Assembly: GCA_965204685.1 (NCBI GenBank)
Contig: OZ242004.1
Coordinates: 4,092,001-4,156,000, forward strand
DNA length: 64,000 nt
Origin: Bin87 sp965204685
GTDB taxonomy: Bacteria; Chloroflexota; Dehalococcoidia; Lucifugimonadales; UBA3495
Direction: 5' to 3'
Shown: piece after piece, positions 36,668-45,797 of the stretch
How positions within the stretch are numbered: the first letter of the stretch is position 1
Layout of the letters: every line of letters starts with the position of its first letter
Position numbers and translations under genes: made by a program
The notes under the pieces: generated by a model
What the model was told of the DNA's origin: nothing
What the model saw: only the letters and a program-made list of their open reading frames with translations
Database searches by the model: none

Positions 36668-37846
36668 TCAGTTCTTCATCGGGACCGTAGTGGCCCCCTT
36701 TTTCCCTTGCTCCCGTGCTTGGTGTCTGATTACCGTCAGATAGGCGTGGGCCAGCATAGCCAGCGTGATGTGTCGGTACCAGCCGTCCCAACGGCGCACC
36801 TCGTATTGGTCCTGGCCCACCTCTCCCTTGGCCTCCTCAAAGCATTCTTCAATGGCCCACCGGGTTCCGGCCACCCTTACCAGTTCCTCAATGCCGGTGT
36901 CCTCTGGGCCGAAGCACACGTAATAAGCCAACTCCTCTGGCTTGGCAATGCTGCGACGCACCAGCAGCCAATGGCCCTGGCCCGGTTCCCGCAAGGGCCG
37001 AATGTCCACGGCTGCCCAGCTATAGACCCGAGGTCCCTTGGCACCGCTGCCCGCGCTGATCTTGGTCCAACCGACTTCGTCAACCTGCGACGCCAGACGG
37101 TCGGCCCGCATCTGGCCAGGCCCCCTCTCCGTCAAAACCCAAAGCTTCTCGCTGCTTTTGATTGCCAGCACATGTGGAACGTCCAATCGCTCCAGCCACA
37201 GTCGCAGCTTGCGGTCGCTGCCGTAGACTTCATCCCCGACAGCCCAAGCGAAGGGAATTCCTGATTCCACCGCCCGCTTCAGCATCTGTTGCGCCAGTTG
37301 CGGCTTGGTATGAAAGCCGACAGGCGCCGGCACTCCGGCTTCCCGCCGTCGGTCCCAGTCCCCGGCCCACACCTGAGGCAGGTAGAGTTCCCGGTCCAAC
37401 AAGGTTCTGCCTCTGGCACTGGCATAGGCAAGAAACACCCCAATCTGACAATTTTCGATCCGGCCTGCCGTGCCACTGTACTGCCGCTGCACCCCAACCG
37501 ACTTCTCCCCTTTCTTGAGAAATCCAGTCTCGTCCACCACCAGCACCGCGTCAGCATCGGCCAAATGCTCCACCACGTAGCGTCTCAAGTCATCGCGAAC
37601 CAGGTCCGCGTCCCAACGGTAGTTGTACAACAGACGCTGCACACCGTCGGGAGTGGCGTCGCCGATTTGCTCCGCCAGTTGCCAACCGTTCTTGCGCTCG
37701 ACCGGACTCAGCAGACCGCGCAGGTAGTCCAGAGCCCGTCGACGCGGCTCCGGCCGCCGAAACCTTTTCGCGATGCACTGGTGCATTCCCTCGATGCCAT
37801 CGGCCCACCGGGCCACTTCCTCCACCTCATTACTTCCAACAGCCAC
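36668..37846 (-). CDS. IS701-family DDE transposase
   Basis: A 392-residue protein with IS701 hallmarks. An N-terminal helical part (FRRPEPRRRALDYLRGLLSPVERKNGWQLAE) precedes the first catalytic region VLVVDETGFLKKGEKSVGVQRQYSGTAG (Asp in VVDE). Then come CQIGVFLAYAS, the second acidic region WAVGDEVYGSDRKLR, and a C-terminal Glu in RWAIEECFEEAKGEVG. The length is normal and no stop breaks the frame, so the protein may be active. It sits between the 85-bp terminal repeats of its element. Confidence 0.9.
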   Translation of the reverse strand: MAVGSNEVEEVARWADGIEGMHQCIAKRFRRPEPRRRALDYLRGLLSPVERKNGWQLAEQIGDATPDGVQRLLYNYRWDADLVRDDLRRYVVEHLADADAVLVVDETGFLKKGEKSVGVQRQYSGTAGRIENCQIGVFLAYASARGRTLLDRELYLPQVWAGDWDRRREAGVPAPVGFHTKPQLAQQMLKRAVESGIPFAWAVGDEVYGSDRKLRLWLERLDVPHVLAIKSSEKLWVLTERGPGQMRADRLASQVDEVGWTKISAGSGAKGPRVYSWAAVDIRPLREPGQGHWLLVRRSIAKPEELAYYVCFGPEDTGIEELVRVAGTRWAIEECFEEAKGEVGQDQYEVRRWDGWYRHITLAMLAHAYLTVIRHQAREQGKKGATTVPMKN

Positions 37847-38012
37847 AACCGCACCTCGTCAACAAAGAGCTGGCTCAATCCTACCCAGTCTTGTGACGTG
37901 TGGTCTTGAATGCTCACACGCCTCTTATTGCGTGTTCGGTGGTTAGGCCATCCTCCTGCCCGATGGAAATCACTTCCGGTACCGGTATGGGTACAATTGC
38001 TTCGTAGGTACA

Positions 38013-38318
38013 TTGCATGTGGAGGTGCCCTGCTTGGAAGTGAGACTGACTTTGACTGACCGACAATGGGACCTCATCCAACCGGTTTTGCCCGGTCGAC
38101 CGGGTAAACCGGGTAGGAACGGCAACGACAACCGGATGTCGTTGGAGGGGATGATTTGGGTCTGCAGAACCGGCGCCCCTTGGCGAGACTTGCCGGAAAT
38201 GTTTGGCAAATGGAACACCGTGCATCGGCGATTTCGGCGTTGGGTCGCCGCCGGCGTCTTTGACCGCATCTTCGACGAGATCGGAAATGAACTGGATATG
38301 CAATCCGTCGTGCAATGA
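38013..38318 (+). pseudogene. IS5-family transposase, N-terminal fragment
   Basis: The 101-codon frame reads LTDRQWDLIQPVLPGRPGKPG, GMIWVCRTGAPWRDLPEMFGKWNTVHRRFRRW and FDEIGNELDMQSV, the DUF4096 first half of IS5-type transposases. After QSV the catalytic half is missing and the terminal repeat of the surrounding element follows within 30 nt. Some IS5 elements encode the two halves separately, but no second half is present here, so this is a deletion product. Confidence 0.8.
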
Positions 38319-38348
38319 CGGAAAGCAGGCCACCCGGTTTGACCCAGC

Positions 38349-38433
38349 ATTGGTCATGGTGGAGAAGACGCCACCAAGCTCGAGCCAAACAATGCCATTA
38401 CAAACGCCGTCTGTCTGATCTGCGACTGTAGTA
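38349..38433 (-). repeat. Right 85-bp terminal inverted repeat
   Basis: Reverse complement of 36503-36587 with two mismatches, ending just before CTAG. Confidence 0.9.
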
Positions 38434-38513
38434 CTAGGGGGTGTGGACAAATTACTACCTATGCTTGTCCAAGCGTCCCGTACGGGAAGGGTAATCGGCA
38501 CGCCATGTAGGAA

Positions 38514-38837
38514 CTAGGACCCGCTCGTAACCCTCCGGCTTCGCCAATAGCAAAACGCCACAGGGATGCCGACCACTATGGCGATAAAGGCAACATTGGA
38601 CAAAAATCCAGACAACGGGAAATCGGGCATCCGCACATTCAAGTAAATCAGCAGGGCAAATCCAACCGGGACCGCCATCATCAAGCCGCAAACGATGCCA
38701 CGCCGCACGGTCAATCCGGACATTAGCCACCCACACAACGCACCCGTCGCCCCCGCAAAAAACGCTCCCATCGCGATTGCGGCAACCACGAAGAAGAGGG
38801 ACAGTATTACCCACTCCTGTTGGCCAAGATTGTCCAT
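38514..38837 (-). CDS. Small multi-pass membrane protein
   Basis: A 107-residue protein with four probable membrane helices: VILSLFFVVAAIAMGAFF, a second with GATGALCGWLMSGL, IVCGLMMAVPVGFALLIYL, and FLSNVAFIAIVVGIPVAFCYW. The ends are short and the C-terminus is basic (RSRRVTSGS). No family is recognised. It lies between the IS element and a degraded transposase region, which gives no functional clue. Confidence 0.6.
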   Translation of the reverse strand: MDNLGQQEWVILSLFFVVAAIAMGAFFAGATGALCGWLMSGLTVRRGIVCGLMMAVPVGFALLIYLNVRMPDFPLSGFLSNVAFIAIVVGIPVAFCYWRSRRVTSGS

Positions 38838-39099
38838 GAACCCAATCGAACACCACGCCTACCAAACTTGTCAAGCAACGTCCCGAAAAGCGAAACGGAA
38901 CCGGCACTGAGTCATCAGCTCATGTCGGAATATCTGATCTACTAGCGGTTGATCCGATGACGCAGGATTCAGGTGCCGGTGGCACATTGCCCCAGCGGTG
39001 CGGTTAATAGTCGTGTTTTCCTACCCCCAGATTGTGATCGTATTTTTGCCGACTGTATTGGCCGTCACGTCCATCGTGCACCAATCGGGTCGAGCTCAC
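38838..39099. other. Intergenic stretch, nothing recognised
   Basis: Carries the promoter side of the small membrane protein gene and no recognisable gene. Confidence 0.3.
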
Positions 39100-39330
39100 G
39101 CTCGATCTCAGCGTCCTTCCCGTGTCCGTGGTACGGCTGAAATACATGGCAAGAACGTGGTCGCCAAAGGCAAACTGCACGCGAGCCTCGCCGAATCGGC
39201 CATGGAGTCGCGTCGGCAAACTGCTGCGCGAGGAAGCCGCCAAACTCGACGTACCCTCCGTCTCGGTCCCGCCGCGGGGCACGTCACAGACCTGTTCCGG
39301 ATACGTGCTCATTTTGCCCACAAGCTCTGG
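39100..39330 (+). pseudogene. TnpB-type (IS200/IS605) transposon protein remnant
   Basis: Two frames give consecutive TnpB-like text: IHGKNVVAKGKLHASLAESAMESR, then after a frame change VGKLLREEAAKLDVPSVSVPPRGTSQTCSGY. The latter matches the TSQTCSxCG zinc-finger block near the TnpB C-terminus, here with the second finger cysteine changed to Tyr. The rest is missing. Confidence 0.5.
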
Positions 39331-39356
39331 TCCTCGATTACAACACCGGCAACGGC

Positions 39357-39566
39357 ATGGGCATCACGGCCGAGGTCGCCCCGGGCGAACCGCGGCCCGG
39401 CTCCCCGGTGGTCGTACCGATCACCATTCAAGACATGGGCGCCGCCGGCGCACGCGTCAATATCGTGCGTGCCATTGATATGCACGAACGCGACCTATTG
39501 CCTACCAACGTGGTGGAACCGGAGGGTGTGAACTTCGTGATTGAGCGACTGCTCGAATGCCTCTGA
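39357..39566 (+). CDS. Short coding-like fragment of unknown family
   Basis: A 69-codon frame with good coding character: GITAEVAPGEPRPGSPVVVPITIQ, RVNIVRAIDMHERDLLP and EGVNFVIERLLECL. Similar text (LVLDYNTGNGM) precedes the ATG, so it is probably the C-terminal end of a larger lost gene. I do not recognise it. Confidence 0.3.
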   Translation: MGITAEVAPGEPRPGSPVVVPITIQDMGAAGARVNIVRAIDMHERDLLPTNVVEPEGVNFVIERLLECL

Positions 39567-39890
39567 GATGTGATGGCAGGAATTGAGACAGCGGGTCGCC
39601 CGATGACGATTCTTTCAGCCCTTCCGACTCGTCCGGGCTGGGGTTCTCCATACTCGGCGCAGACCTTTGGATCGGCGGGCCGGTCGGCCGGCCTGGAGAA
39701 GAGCCTCATGGAGTGGAGCGAGTTGATGACGGCCATCGAGCAGGCGAGCGCGGTGGCGACGCCGTCGGTAGCCGTCATCGTGGCTTCGGCAGTGCTGGAC
39801 GGCGCGCTGATGGTCAGCGTGGTCATGTTGTACGCCGTATTTGGCCGGTTTGGCGAGGGTGCCGGCATCGATGTCAGCGCCCTCGGTCAC
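39567..39890. other. Stretch without a supported gene
   Basis: Lies between the coding fragment and the 3' end of the broken NERD-type gene. Long open frames cross it on both strands but none reads like protein. Confidence 0.3.
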
Positions 39891-40679
39891 TCAGTCTGTG
39901 GACACACCCTCCTCCAGCGCGACGCCACCCACGGGAGCGGCCGCTCCCTGGTAGACGTTCACCGTCTCGATGTTGACCACGTCGGCATGGCCGATCATCG
40001 GTTGCAGGCCGGCAAGGTCCACGTTGCCCACGCCTTCGGACAGAGCACCGCTGGTGGGCGACGGACCCTGGGGGCTGGGCTTGGCCGCGCCGCCGTACGG
40101 ATCAGGTTCGGGATCGTCGTCATCCTCGTCGGCCAGGTAGGGGAACAAGGCTTCGGCGATCCGCTAGACCAAGTAGGCCGAGGAGGGACGATAGATATCT
40201 TCGTCGTACAGCCCGCCGACCACGCGCTCCACCAGGTCGTGAACCCCGAAGATGGTTTTCACCTTGGCGTCGGCGGCACGGGCCTCGATGGTGGGATCCC
40301 GCTCCATGTCCGGGAAGCAGAGGAAGGGAATGACGAAGACGTTCTTGTTGAGCCGCTCCTGCACCACCTCGCGTATTCGCATGGAGCTGTCCCAGCAGAG
40401 CGCGATGGGGTCGGCGATGGCCACCGGTCCGTCGTCGGTGATCCGCTGGAACTGACCGCGGATCATTTTGTGGGGGCCGCCGTTGACTTGGAGGCCGGCG
40501 ATTCCGATGTCCTCCAGGAGCAGGGTGAAGTCGAGCTCAGGGACGGTGCGCGAGGTCTTCACCTCTTAGAGGGCGCAGCCGGGACGGGGAGACGCCGCGA
40601 TCGCTTCGTAGACGGCCAACTCGGCACCGCGCTTGGGATCCAGCCGCCGGTGCGGCGGGAACTCGGGATGGGTTTTCAT
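39891..40679 (-). pseudogene. NERD-domain (nuclease-related) protein with two in-frame stops
   Basis: The frame from ATG 40679 begins KTHPEFPPHRRLDPKRGAEL and AVYEAI, then meets TAA (40566-40568). It continues in phase as EVKTSRTVPELDFTLLLEDIG, IAGLQVNGGPHKM, ALCWDSSMRIREVVQERLNK, NVFVIPFLCFPDME and KVKTIFGVHDLVERV, then TAG (40164-40166), then RIAEALFPYLADEDDDDPEPD to 39891. The core resembles NERD proteins, which have a PD-(D/E)xK-like fold. All three segments stay in one frame, so only two point changes inactivate it. Confidence 0.7.
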
Positions 40680-40944
40680 GATTGACGCCTCTCTGGGTTG
40701 ATTGCGAATGTGAAAAGGGGCGCGGCGAGACAGATGTCTCATCGCACCCCTGGATTTGGGTTGAGGGGGATGTATCGAACCGAGTCCGATATAACCCCCA
40801 GCGGCGGGCCCCGCGGGCCAACCCAGTTATACGATTTCATCGTACGGTTCCTCCTGTAAACGAATGCGGCCGCCGGACCCCCCGGCGGCCGTTTCTGCTG
40901 AATTTGAACTTGGGGCCGTGGCATGTAAGACTCCTGACCTTCGC

Positions 40945-41047
40945 GGGGGAGCTCTCCAACTTTTGCAGGAGAGCTCCTGAACTTACACGTGGGAGTTCTC
41001 CAGCTTGGTGGGGGAACCCTCCAACTTCAGAGGTGAGCCCTCCAGTT
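40945..41047. repeat. Degenerate short tandem repeats next to the integrase relic
   Basis: Units of about 21-24 bp with the core (A)AGTTGGAGRGYTCCCCC recur four times on the minus strand, some separated by longer spacers. Their position beside a tyrosine recombinase relic suggests recombination sites or an element end. Confidence 0.5.
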
Positions 41048-41054
41048 GCAAGCA

Positions 41055-41138
41055 ACGCGCAAGCAAATCCTGAGCACGAAACTGCTGATCGTCGTGCTCA
41101 CGCCGCCCCGACGCTGCAAATGACGCGCAAGCAAATCC
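41055..41138. repeat. 16-bp direct repeat pair
   Basis: ACGCGCAAGCAAATCC occurs at 41055-41070 and again at 41123-41138. It may belong to the same element end as the neighbouring tandem repeats. Confidence 0.55.
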
Positions 41139-41179
41139 CGTGTCCACATGAATGTCCGTCGAATCCGTGCTCACCGCCT

Positions 41180-41470
41180 TCAAGGGGAGGTTTCCAGAAT
41201 GTCCATCAAGACGTCCACCCCGCGGGTGGTGACGGTGTGCTCCCACATGGCCTTGACCTGGACCCACCACTGAGCGTAGGTGCACCGGGTAACCGGGTCC
41301 GGCGGTTGCCATTCGTCGGGTGCCTTCGCGCCCTTGCCGCGGTTCACACCGGCCCCGCTGGCGTTCAGCCCGCCGTCGTAGCCCAGATCGTCGGCGTACG
41401 CACGCTTCCGCTCTCGTGGTCATAGTCCCCGCCAGAAATGTGGGCGCGGGCCAGCGGGACGTGATGATCT
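41180..41470 (-). pseudogene. HNH-family endonuclease C-terminal fragment
   Basis: Minus-strand text reads VDHHVPLARAHISGGDYDHE, a frame change, then RKRAYADDLGYDGG, NRGKGAKAPDEWQPPDPVTRCTY and QWWVQVKAMWEHTVTTRGV. It resembles the secreted HNH-family proteins with a DHxVPL motif and a KxPxEWxPP block. The N-terminal part is missing and is replaced by integrase sequence, so it is a truncated and frameshifted remnant. Confidence 0.6.
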
Positions 41471-41925
41471 ACGTCCAGGACGACGTGGGTGGCGAAGGAG
41501 TGGCGCAGCGAATGGGCGTGTACCGCCGAACCAGCCCCACCTGGTGGGCGTAGCGGCTATCGACGGCGCCGATGGACCGCTGGGAAAGCCGGACCCCGTC
41601 CTTGTTCAGCCAGAGAGGGTCCAGCGCCAGACCGGATCCTTGTTCCAGGGCTGGCCTCGCCGCGGGTAGAGCTCCAGGGCACGGGCGGCCGGCGCGCCGA
41701 ATAGGACGATGCGCTCCTTGTCGCCCTTGCCGGTCACATGGATAGCGTCGCGGAGCACGGCTTCGACGCCCACGGTGGGGCCATGACCACTCTGTCCACG
41801 CCCATAGCGTGCAGCTCGGCCCGGCGCACGCCGGTGGCATAGAGAATTGCCAGGATGGCCCGGTCCCTAACCCCGGTGGTGTTCCTGCAGCGGATCCTGG
41901 TCCACACGTCCATCGCCGCCATTTG
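41440..41925 (-). pseudogene. Tyrosine recombinase (integrase) relic
   Basis: Pieces in three frames read RDRAILAILYATGVRRAELHAMGVD (first catalytic Arg region), VTGKGDKERIVLFGAPAARALELY, LSQRSIGAVDSRYAHQVGL and HSLRHSFATHVVLD (HxLRH box). These are the landmarks of XerC/D-type integrases in the right order. The final part with the catalytic Tyr is absent, and the text runs straight into an HNH nuclease fragment. It is inactive. Confidence 0.75.
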
Positions 41926-42234
41926 CGCTACATCAAGCTGGCCGGGGTCGACGTGAAGCTGGACCAGTCCCGGACGTCGCTAGCCAAGCGCCTGGACATC
42001 ATCGGGAAGCAACGTGGCGGTCTTGCAGTCGTAGTTGACCAACATCCCGAAACCGGCCCACAACGCGGAGATCCGCGAAAAAGGCCGGTTTCGGACCATT
42101 CCCGGAAAACCGCGGGATACGGACCGCAAATAAGCCACGGAGAGGACCGCGTTTCGCGCCAGAGGCAAATCTGGCCTTTTGGGCCGGAAACGGCGCGCTG
42201 TGTCCGCGAGCATGGCAGCCTGGGGCTTATCGGA
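41926..42234. other. Stretch upstream of the integrase relic, no gene supported
   Basis: GC-rich sequence with several short palindromes such as CCGCGG. It may include the lost N-terminal part of the integrase but none is readable. Confidence 0.3.
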
Positions 42235-42516
42235 TCAAAGCGGAGGTCGGGAGGAGGAGGGACTGTCAGGGTGATCGCCTCGCAGCAATTGCGCCCGTCG
42301 CAGTTCGATGGCGTCCTGCAACACGTCAGAACCGTACCGCTCCAAGATGTCGATGTCTCTGCGTAGAATCGGGTCGGACACCTTGACCTTGTTCTCCGCC
42401 TGTCGCAACTCCATCAAGTCGCTGCCCCTGGCTCGGCGTTTATTCCCCTTGACGAACAACCACCAGAACACCACCACGAAAGCAACGACAACCACCAGAC
42501 CGGCAAGATACGGCAT
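42235..42516 (-). CDS. Small membrane-anchored uncharacterised protein
   Basis: A 93-residue protein with one N-terminal membrane helix (YLAGLVVVVAFVVVFWWLFV), a basic stop-transfer (KGNKRRARG) and a cytosolic helical part (LMELRQAENKVKVSDPILRRDIDILERYGSDVLQ). It ends in a Ser/Pro-rich tail. No family is recognised, but the topology and coding character are good. Confidence 0.55.
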   Translation of the reverse strand: MPYLAGLVVVVAFVVVFWWLFVKGNKRRARGSDLMELRQAENKVKVSDPILRRDIDILERYGSDVLQDAIELRRAQLLRGDHPDSPSSSRPPL

Positions 42517-42761
42517 TGTTTTCCTCCATGCACCGGGTTCAGTACCGTGCCGGAGACGCTATCACGGCCAATCATCCTGTTTCAAACGGAGCGCCCACCA
42601 AGTATCAAGCCAGGCGGTTGCTTTCACCTGTCCGGCGTGTCCTGGGACACCCCCTGCTTGTCTTGCAGTCATAGACGGCGAAGGTACTGGGCTACGATGC
42701 CATACCCACTGATTTACAGTCTGGGCTTCGGGCGCGCCATCTCCGAGTGCGGGCTCCCAGA

Positions 42762-43142
42762 CTAACCCGCGCTCTCGGACGGAAATCGCGCGCCGGCGCT
42801 GACCAGGCGCTCTCGCAGCCAGTCCAGACCATCCTAGCGTGAACAGTGCTCCGGCCACCCGCTCAACATGTCGTCCAAAGTCCGGCAGAACAGGAAGTTC
42901 CGGCCGCGACCGCCCACCGGGTCGGGCGGCACATAACCCAGGATAAACACCGGCCCGATGGTGGCGCCCTGGTGGATGGCGTAGATCTCACCGGTGTTGC
43001 GGACGTAGGACACCCGCCAACGGTATTCCCAGCCATGGAGCCGCCAGTGAACGCCGTAGTCGGCCTCCTCGCTGCGCCTGCGGAGCTCAACGGCGGCGTA
43101 GTACGCCTCCAGCGTGGGGTACACCGGAGTGGGAGTGCCCAT
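42762..43142 (-). pseudogene. Small conserved hypothetical protein interrupted by TAG
   Basis: From ATG 43142 the frame reads YPTLEAYYAAVELRRRSEEAD, YGVHWRLHGWEYRWRVSYVRN, GEIYAIHQG and CRTLDDMLSGWPEHCSR, then TAG (42834-42836). It continues in the same frame as DGLDWLRERLVSAGARFPSES before a second stop at 42762. The text after the first stop reads like the natural end of the protein, so a single nonsense change truncates it. The function is unknown. Confidence 0.6.
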
Positions 43143-43409
43143 CACAGCTGCCCCATAGGCCATCTTCCGGAGACAGCGGGAATGCGCACGGTCAACGACG
43201 GCGCCAATGCTCTCACCTGGTTGATGTCGGTTGTAATTATGGCGAGGACCATCGCTCGATTGCAGGCGACCGACGGGCTAGACACGAGTTCTCCGCCGGT
43301 ATGATAGCCGAACCGCCAACGAGCGTGGGGTTCGGCGAGGCGGTTACAGCCACCGCCGCCCAAATAGCCGGATCGTTTTCGTTTCGCTACAACCGCGCGC
43401 CCGGCGGAA
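43143..43409. other. Divergent intergenic stretch
   Basis: Nothing recognised beyond expected promoter sequence for the flanking genes. Confidence 0.3.
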
Positions 43410-43978
43410 ATGCGCTTCACGAAGCGGCAGTGGACCCTCCTGTTGCGCTGCCTGTCGCTGGACCTGGAGGTCGGCCGGAACGACGGCCGCATCCACCCCC
43501 TGGCCGTCGTACGGCCGGACACCGATAAATCCCTCACGTTCACCCGTCGCCGCCGCGGCCTGCCCCAGGCGCTGGCCCGACTGGACGAACTGGCCCAGGG
43601 CGCCGACTTCCTGTTGGGCCACAACCTCATCGATTTTGCCCCACCTGAGCGCCGCCAACCCTAACCTGCGGCTCTTGCAGCTGCCGGCGGTGGCCACCCT
43701 GCGTCGCAACCCCCTGGCCTTTCCCCGCAATCCCTACCACTACCTGGTGAAGCACTACGAGGACGGGCCGATCAGGCGGGGCCGGCTCAACGATCCCCGG
43801 ACTGGGCGCCCGCCTGGAGCTGGAGGTTTTCGCAGACCAGCAGAAGACATTCCGAGAGCCGGACGGCGACGTGGCCGACACCGATCGTCAACCGAACCGC
43901 TATCACGAACGGTTGCCCCAGGACACGCCCGCGGCATGGCTCTTCGTGGCCCCTGCGGCGAGGCTGTACTCTTTATAG
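43410..43978 (+). pseudogene. DEDD-type 3'-5' exonuclease domain remnant, possibly from a helicase-exonuclease protein
   Basis: The first frame gives LLRCLSLDLEVGRNDGRIHPLAVV with a DxE exonuclease motif, and ALARLDELAQGADFLLGHNLIDF. A frame change follows, then LSAANPNLRLLQLPAVATLRRNPLAFPRNPYHYLVKHYED. A second change gives ARLELEVFADQQKTF. This resembles an N-terminal RNase H-fold exonuclease domain as found on some RecQ-type helicases. The helicase part is absent. It lies tail to tail with the SNF2 gene. Confidence 0.55.
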
Positions 43979-44012
43979 CGTGAGGTGGAAAGTGGCCGGG
44001 ACTTTCAATGAT

Positions 44013-45797
44013 TCAAAAATTGCTACGAAGTCGGGCGAGGTCATCCAATCCGAACAGGCCGAGCAGTTCCCATTCGGAAAGAAACTTGCCGAGGTCGATG
44101 CTCACGTCGTCCACCAGTTCGTCGAACAACTCCTGTTTGCTCTCCAATATCCGGTCAATACGCTCCTCTATCGTGTCTATGCAGGAATATTTGTACACAT
44201 GCACCGGTCTGGACTGCCCGTAACGGTGGCTGCGGTCCTCGGCCTGACGTTCTACTGCCGGATTCCACCAGCGGTCCACGTGGAAAACGTAGGAGGCCTC
44301 CTGAAGATTAAGACCCACTCCGCCGGATCTCAGTGAAACGACCAACACCTTGTGCCGGTCATCGTTTCTGAAACGACGTATGACCTCTCGCCTCTCCTCC
44401 TGAGCAATCTCACCGGTGAACGTCAAAGGGTTGAACTCGCTCAACACACCCGCCACCGCGTTGACCCCGAAACCGTTCCCTACGTACTGGGAAAAGACCA
44501 GGGCCCTGTGACCCTGCTGGGACAGGGCTTCGATCCTTCGTCGAATATCTTCAAACTTACCGGATTGCCCCGTTTCCGGTTCGGCATTGCAGATCTGTTT
44601 CAGCCTCTGGACCAACTCCAAAACATGCTGCACACGCACATCCGTCCCCAGCTCTCTCAGATATACCATTCCCTCCCGTTCCGCCCGGTCATAGCTGCGT
44701 CGCTGGCCGGGAAGCAGTTCGATGGCCAGCCTGGTGGTCAGCTTGGGCGGCAGGTCCCTGAGCACGTCACCCTTCTTCCGCCTCATTTGCAATTCTCGGT
44801 GCCGCTCTCGCAGCCTGATACCCGGGGAGTAGCGGTCCTGAGAAACCAGACAACCGTGGTCCACGAACTCCATGATTGACGCCAACTCCTCTTCACTGTT
44901 CTCCAGGGGTGTTCCCGTCAGCGCCCACGAACGGTGTCGTTGCAGCCCTTTGACTGCAATGCTGGTGGGGTTGCGGTTCTTGATGCGCTGGGCTTCGTCC
45001 GCAATCACAACGCCCCAGGTCTTCCTGCGAACCGGAGAATGGCGATTGTCGGTAAAATCCGACCTCAGCGTGTCGTAGCTGACCATTGCGACGTGGACCG
45101 CCGCCGTCCACTGCCAGGCACGGTCGCCTGGAGATCCGCGAATGACCATCACCCTCAGTTCCGGCGCCCACTTGAGCAACTCCTGTCGCCACTGGTCCAA
45201 AACCGATGCCGGAGCCACCACCAGTGCGCTCTCCATGGTCCGCTGAACCATCAGAATCCGCAACGCCGCGATCACCTGAACGGTCTTGCCCAGTCCCATG
45301 TCGTCGGCCAACAGCAACTTTTCGCTGCCAATCAGGGTTCGGACTCCGTCCAGTTGGAACGGCATCAGCTCGCCCGCCCAGGATAGTGCGGAGTGAGGAC
45401 CGGGCAGCAGCGCCTCGAGGGGAGGAGAAAGCACAAGCCGCAACCGGACGGCCAGGGAGGGTGGTGTGGCCGAGTCTGCGGCTTTGGAATAGCCGGGTTT
45501 GGCGGACGACGTCCCTCGCTCCCGTCGGTCAACGGTCGTCAGGGGCGTTTCTGTGGCGGCGTGCGGTATGAGCACAACCGAGTGCACCGCATCCGCGATG
45601 GCCGCCGGGTCTGGGAAGATGGAACCCACGGGCGCCGGCGCGACGAAGCCGCACGGCGTGTTCCCCACCCTCGGCTGCTGCAATGGAACCAGAGAAACTG
45701 AACCGGTCGGCTCCGGCCGGAACTGACGTCGCAACGGACCCCAGGCCCGCCGGCGCAAAGTATCAGCGCCGGTCAACCAGTCCGGCAGTAGCCTCAC
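44013..45797 (-). CDS. SNF2-family DNA helicase/translocase
   Basis: A 594-residue protein. After about 165 residues of unclear N-terminus come the SNF2 helicase motifs: LLADDMGLGKTVQV (I), VVIADEAQRIKN (II, DEAQ), WALTGTPLENS (III), RALVFSQY (IV), and VVSLRSGGVGLNLQEA with RSHRYGQSRPV (V and VI). All residues needed for ATP hydrolysis are present. It is the last gene of a five-gene operon whose members overlap by 4 nt; its own start overlaps the 184-residue gene. SNF2 proteins accompany BREX, DISARM and other phage-defence systems as DNA translocases, and that is the likely role here. Confidence 0.9.
   Translation of the reverse strand: MRLLPDWLTGADTLRRRAWGPLRRQFRPEPTGSVSLVPLQQPRVGNTPCGFVAPAPVGSIFPDPAAIADAVHSVVLIPHAATETPLTTVDRRERGTSSAKPGYSKAADSATPPSLAVRLRLVLSPPLEALLPGPHSALSWAGELMPFQLDGVRTLIGSEKLLLADDMGLGKTVQVIAALRILMVQRTMESALVVAPASVLDQWRQELLKWAPELRVMVIRGSPGDRAWQWTAAVHVAMVSYDTLRSDFTDNRHSPVRRKTWGVVIADEAQRIKNRNPTSIAVKGLQRHRSWALTGTPLENSEEELASIMEFVDHGCLVSQDRYSPGIRLRERHRELQMRRKKGDVLRDLPPKLTTRLAIELLPGQRRSYDRAEREGMVYLRELGTDVRVQHVLELVQRLKQICNAEPETGQSGKFEDIRRRIEALSQQGHRALVFSQYVGNGFGVNAVAGVLSEFNPLTFTGEIAQEERREVIRRFRNDDRHKVLVVSLRSGGVGLNLQEASYVFHVDRWWNPAVERQAEDRSHRYGQSRPVHVYKYSCIDTIEERIDRILESKQELFDELVDDVSIDLGKFLSEWELLGLFGLDDLARLRSNF

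Larger units (their letters stand above)
36503..38433. mobile_element. 1.93-kb IS element with 85-bp inverted ends holding an IS701-type transposase and an IS5-type fragment
   Basis: The two ends are 85-bp inverted repeats differing at only 2 positions (36503-36587 and 38349-38433). CTAG lies on both outer sides (36499-36502 and 38434-38437) and could be the 4-bp target duplication. Inside are an IS701-like transposase on the minus strand and the N-terminal half of an IS5-type transposase on the plus strand. The layout suggests one element inserted into or fused with another, followed by deletion. It landed downstream of the MazF pseudogene. Confidence 0.85.

Noticed and set aside
38013..38318. 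Intact two-gene IS5 element
   Set aside because: The second half of the transposase is missing and the next sequence is the terminal repeat of the surrounding element.
39570..40685. 371-codon plus-strand frame opposite the NERD-type gene
   Set aside because: The minus strand carries recognisable NERD text in one frame; the plus-strand product has no domain and exists only because of GC-rich codon structure.
26625..43142. Stop-codon reassignment as the reason for in-frame stops
   Set aside because: TAG, TAA and TGA all occur inside genes here, while intact genes in the same window use all three as normal stops.
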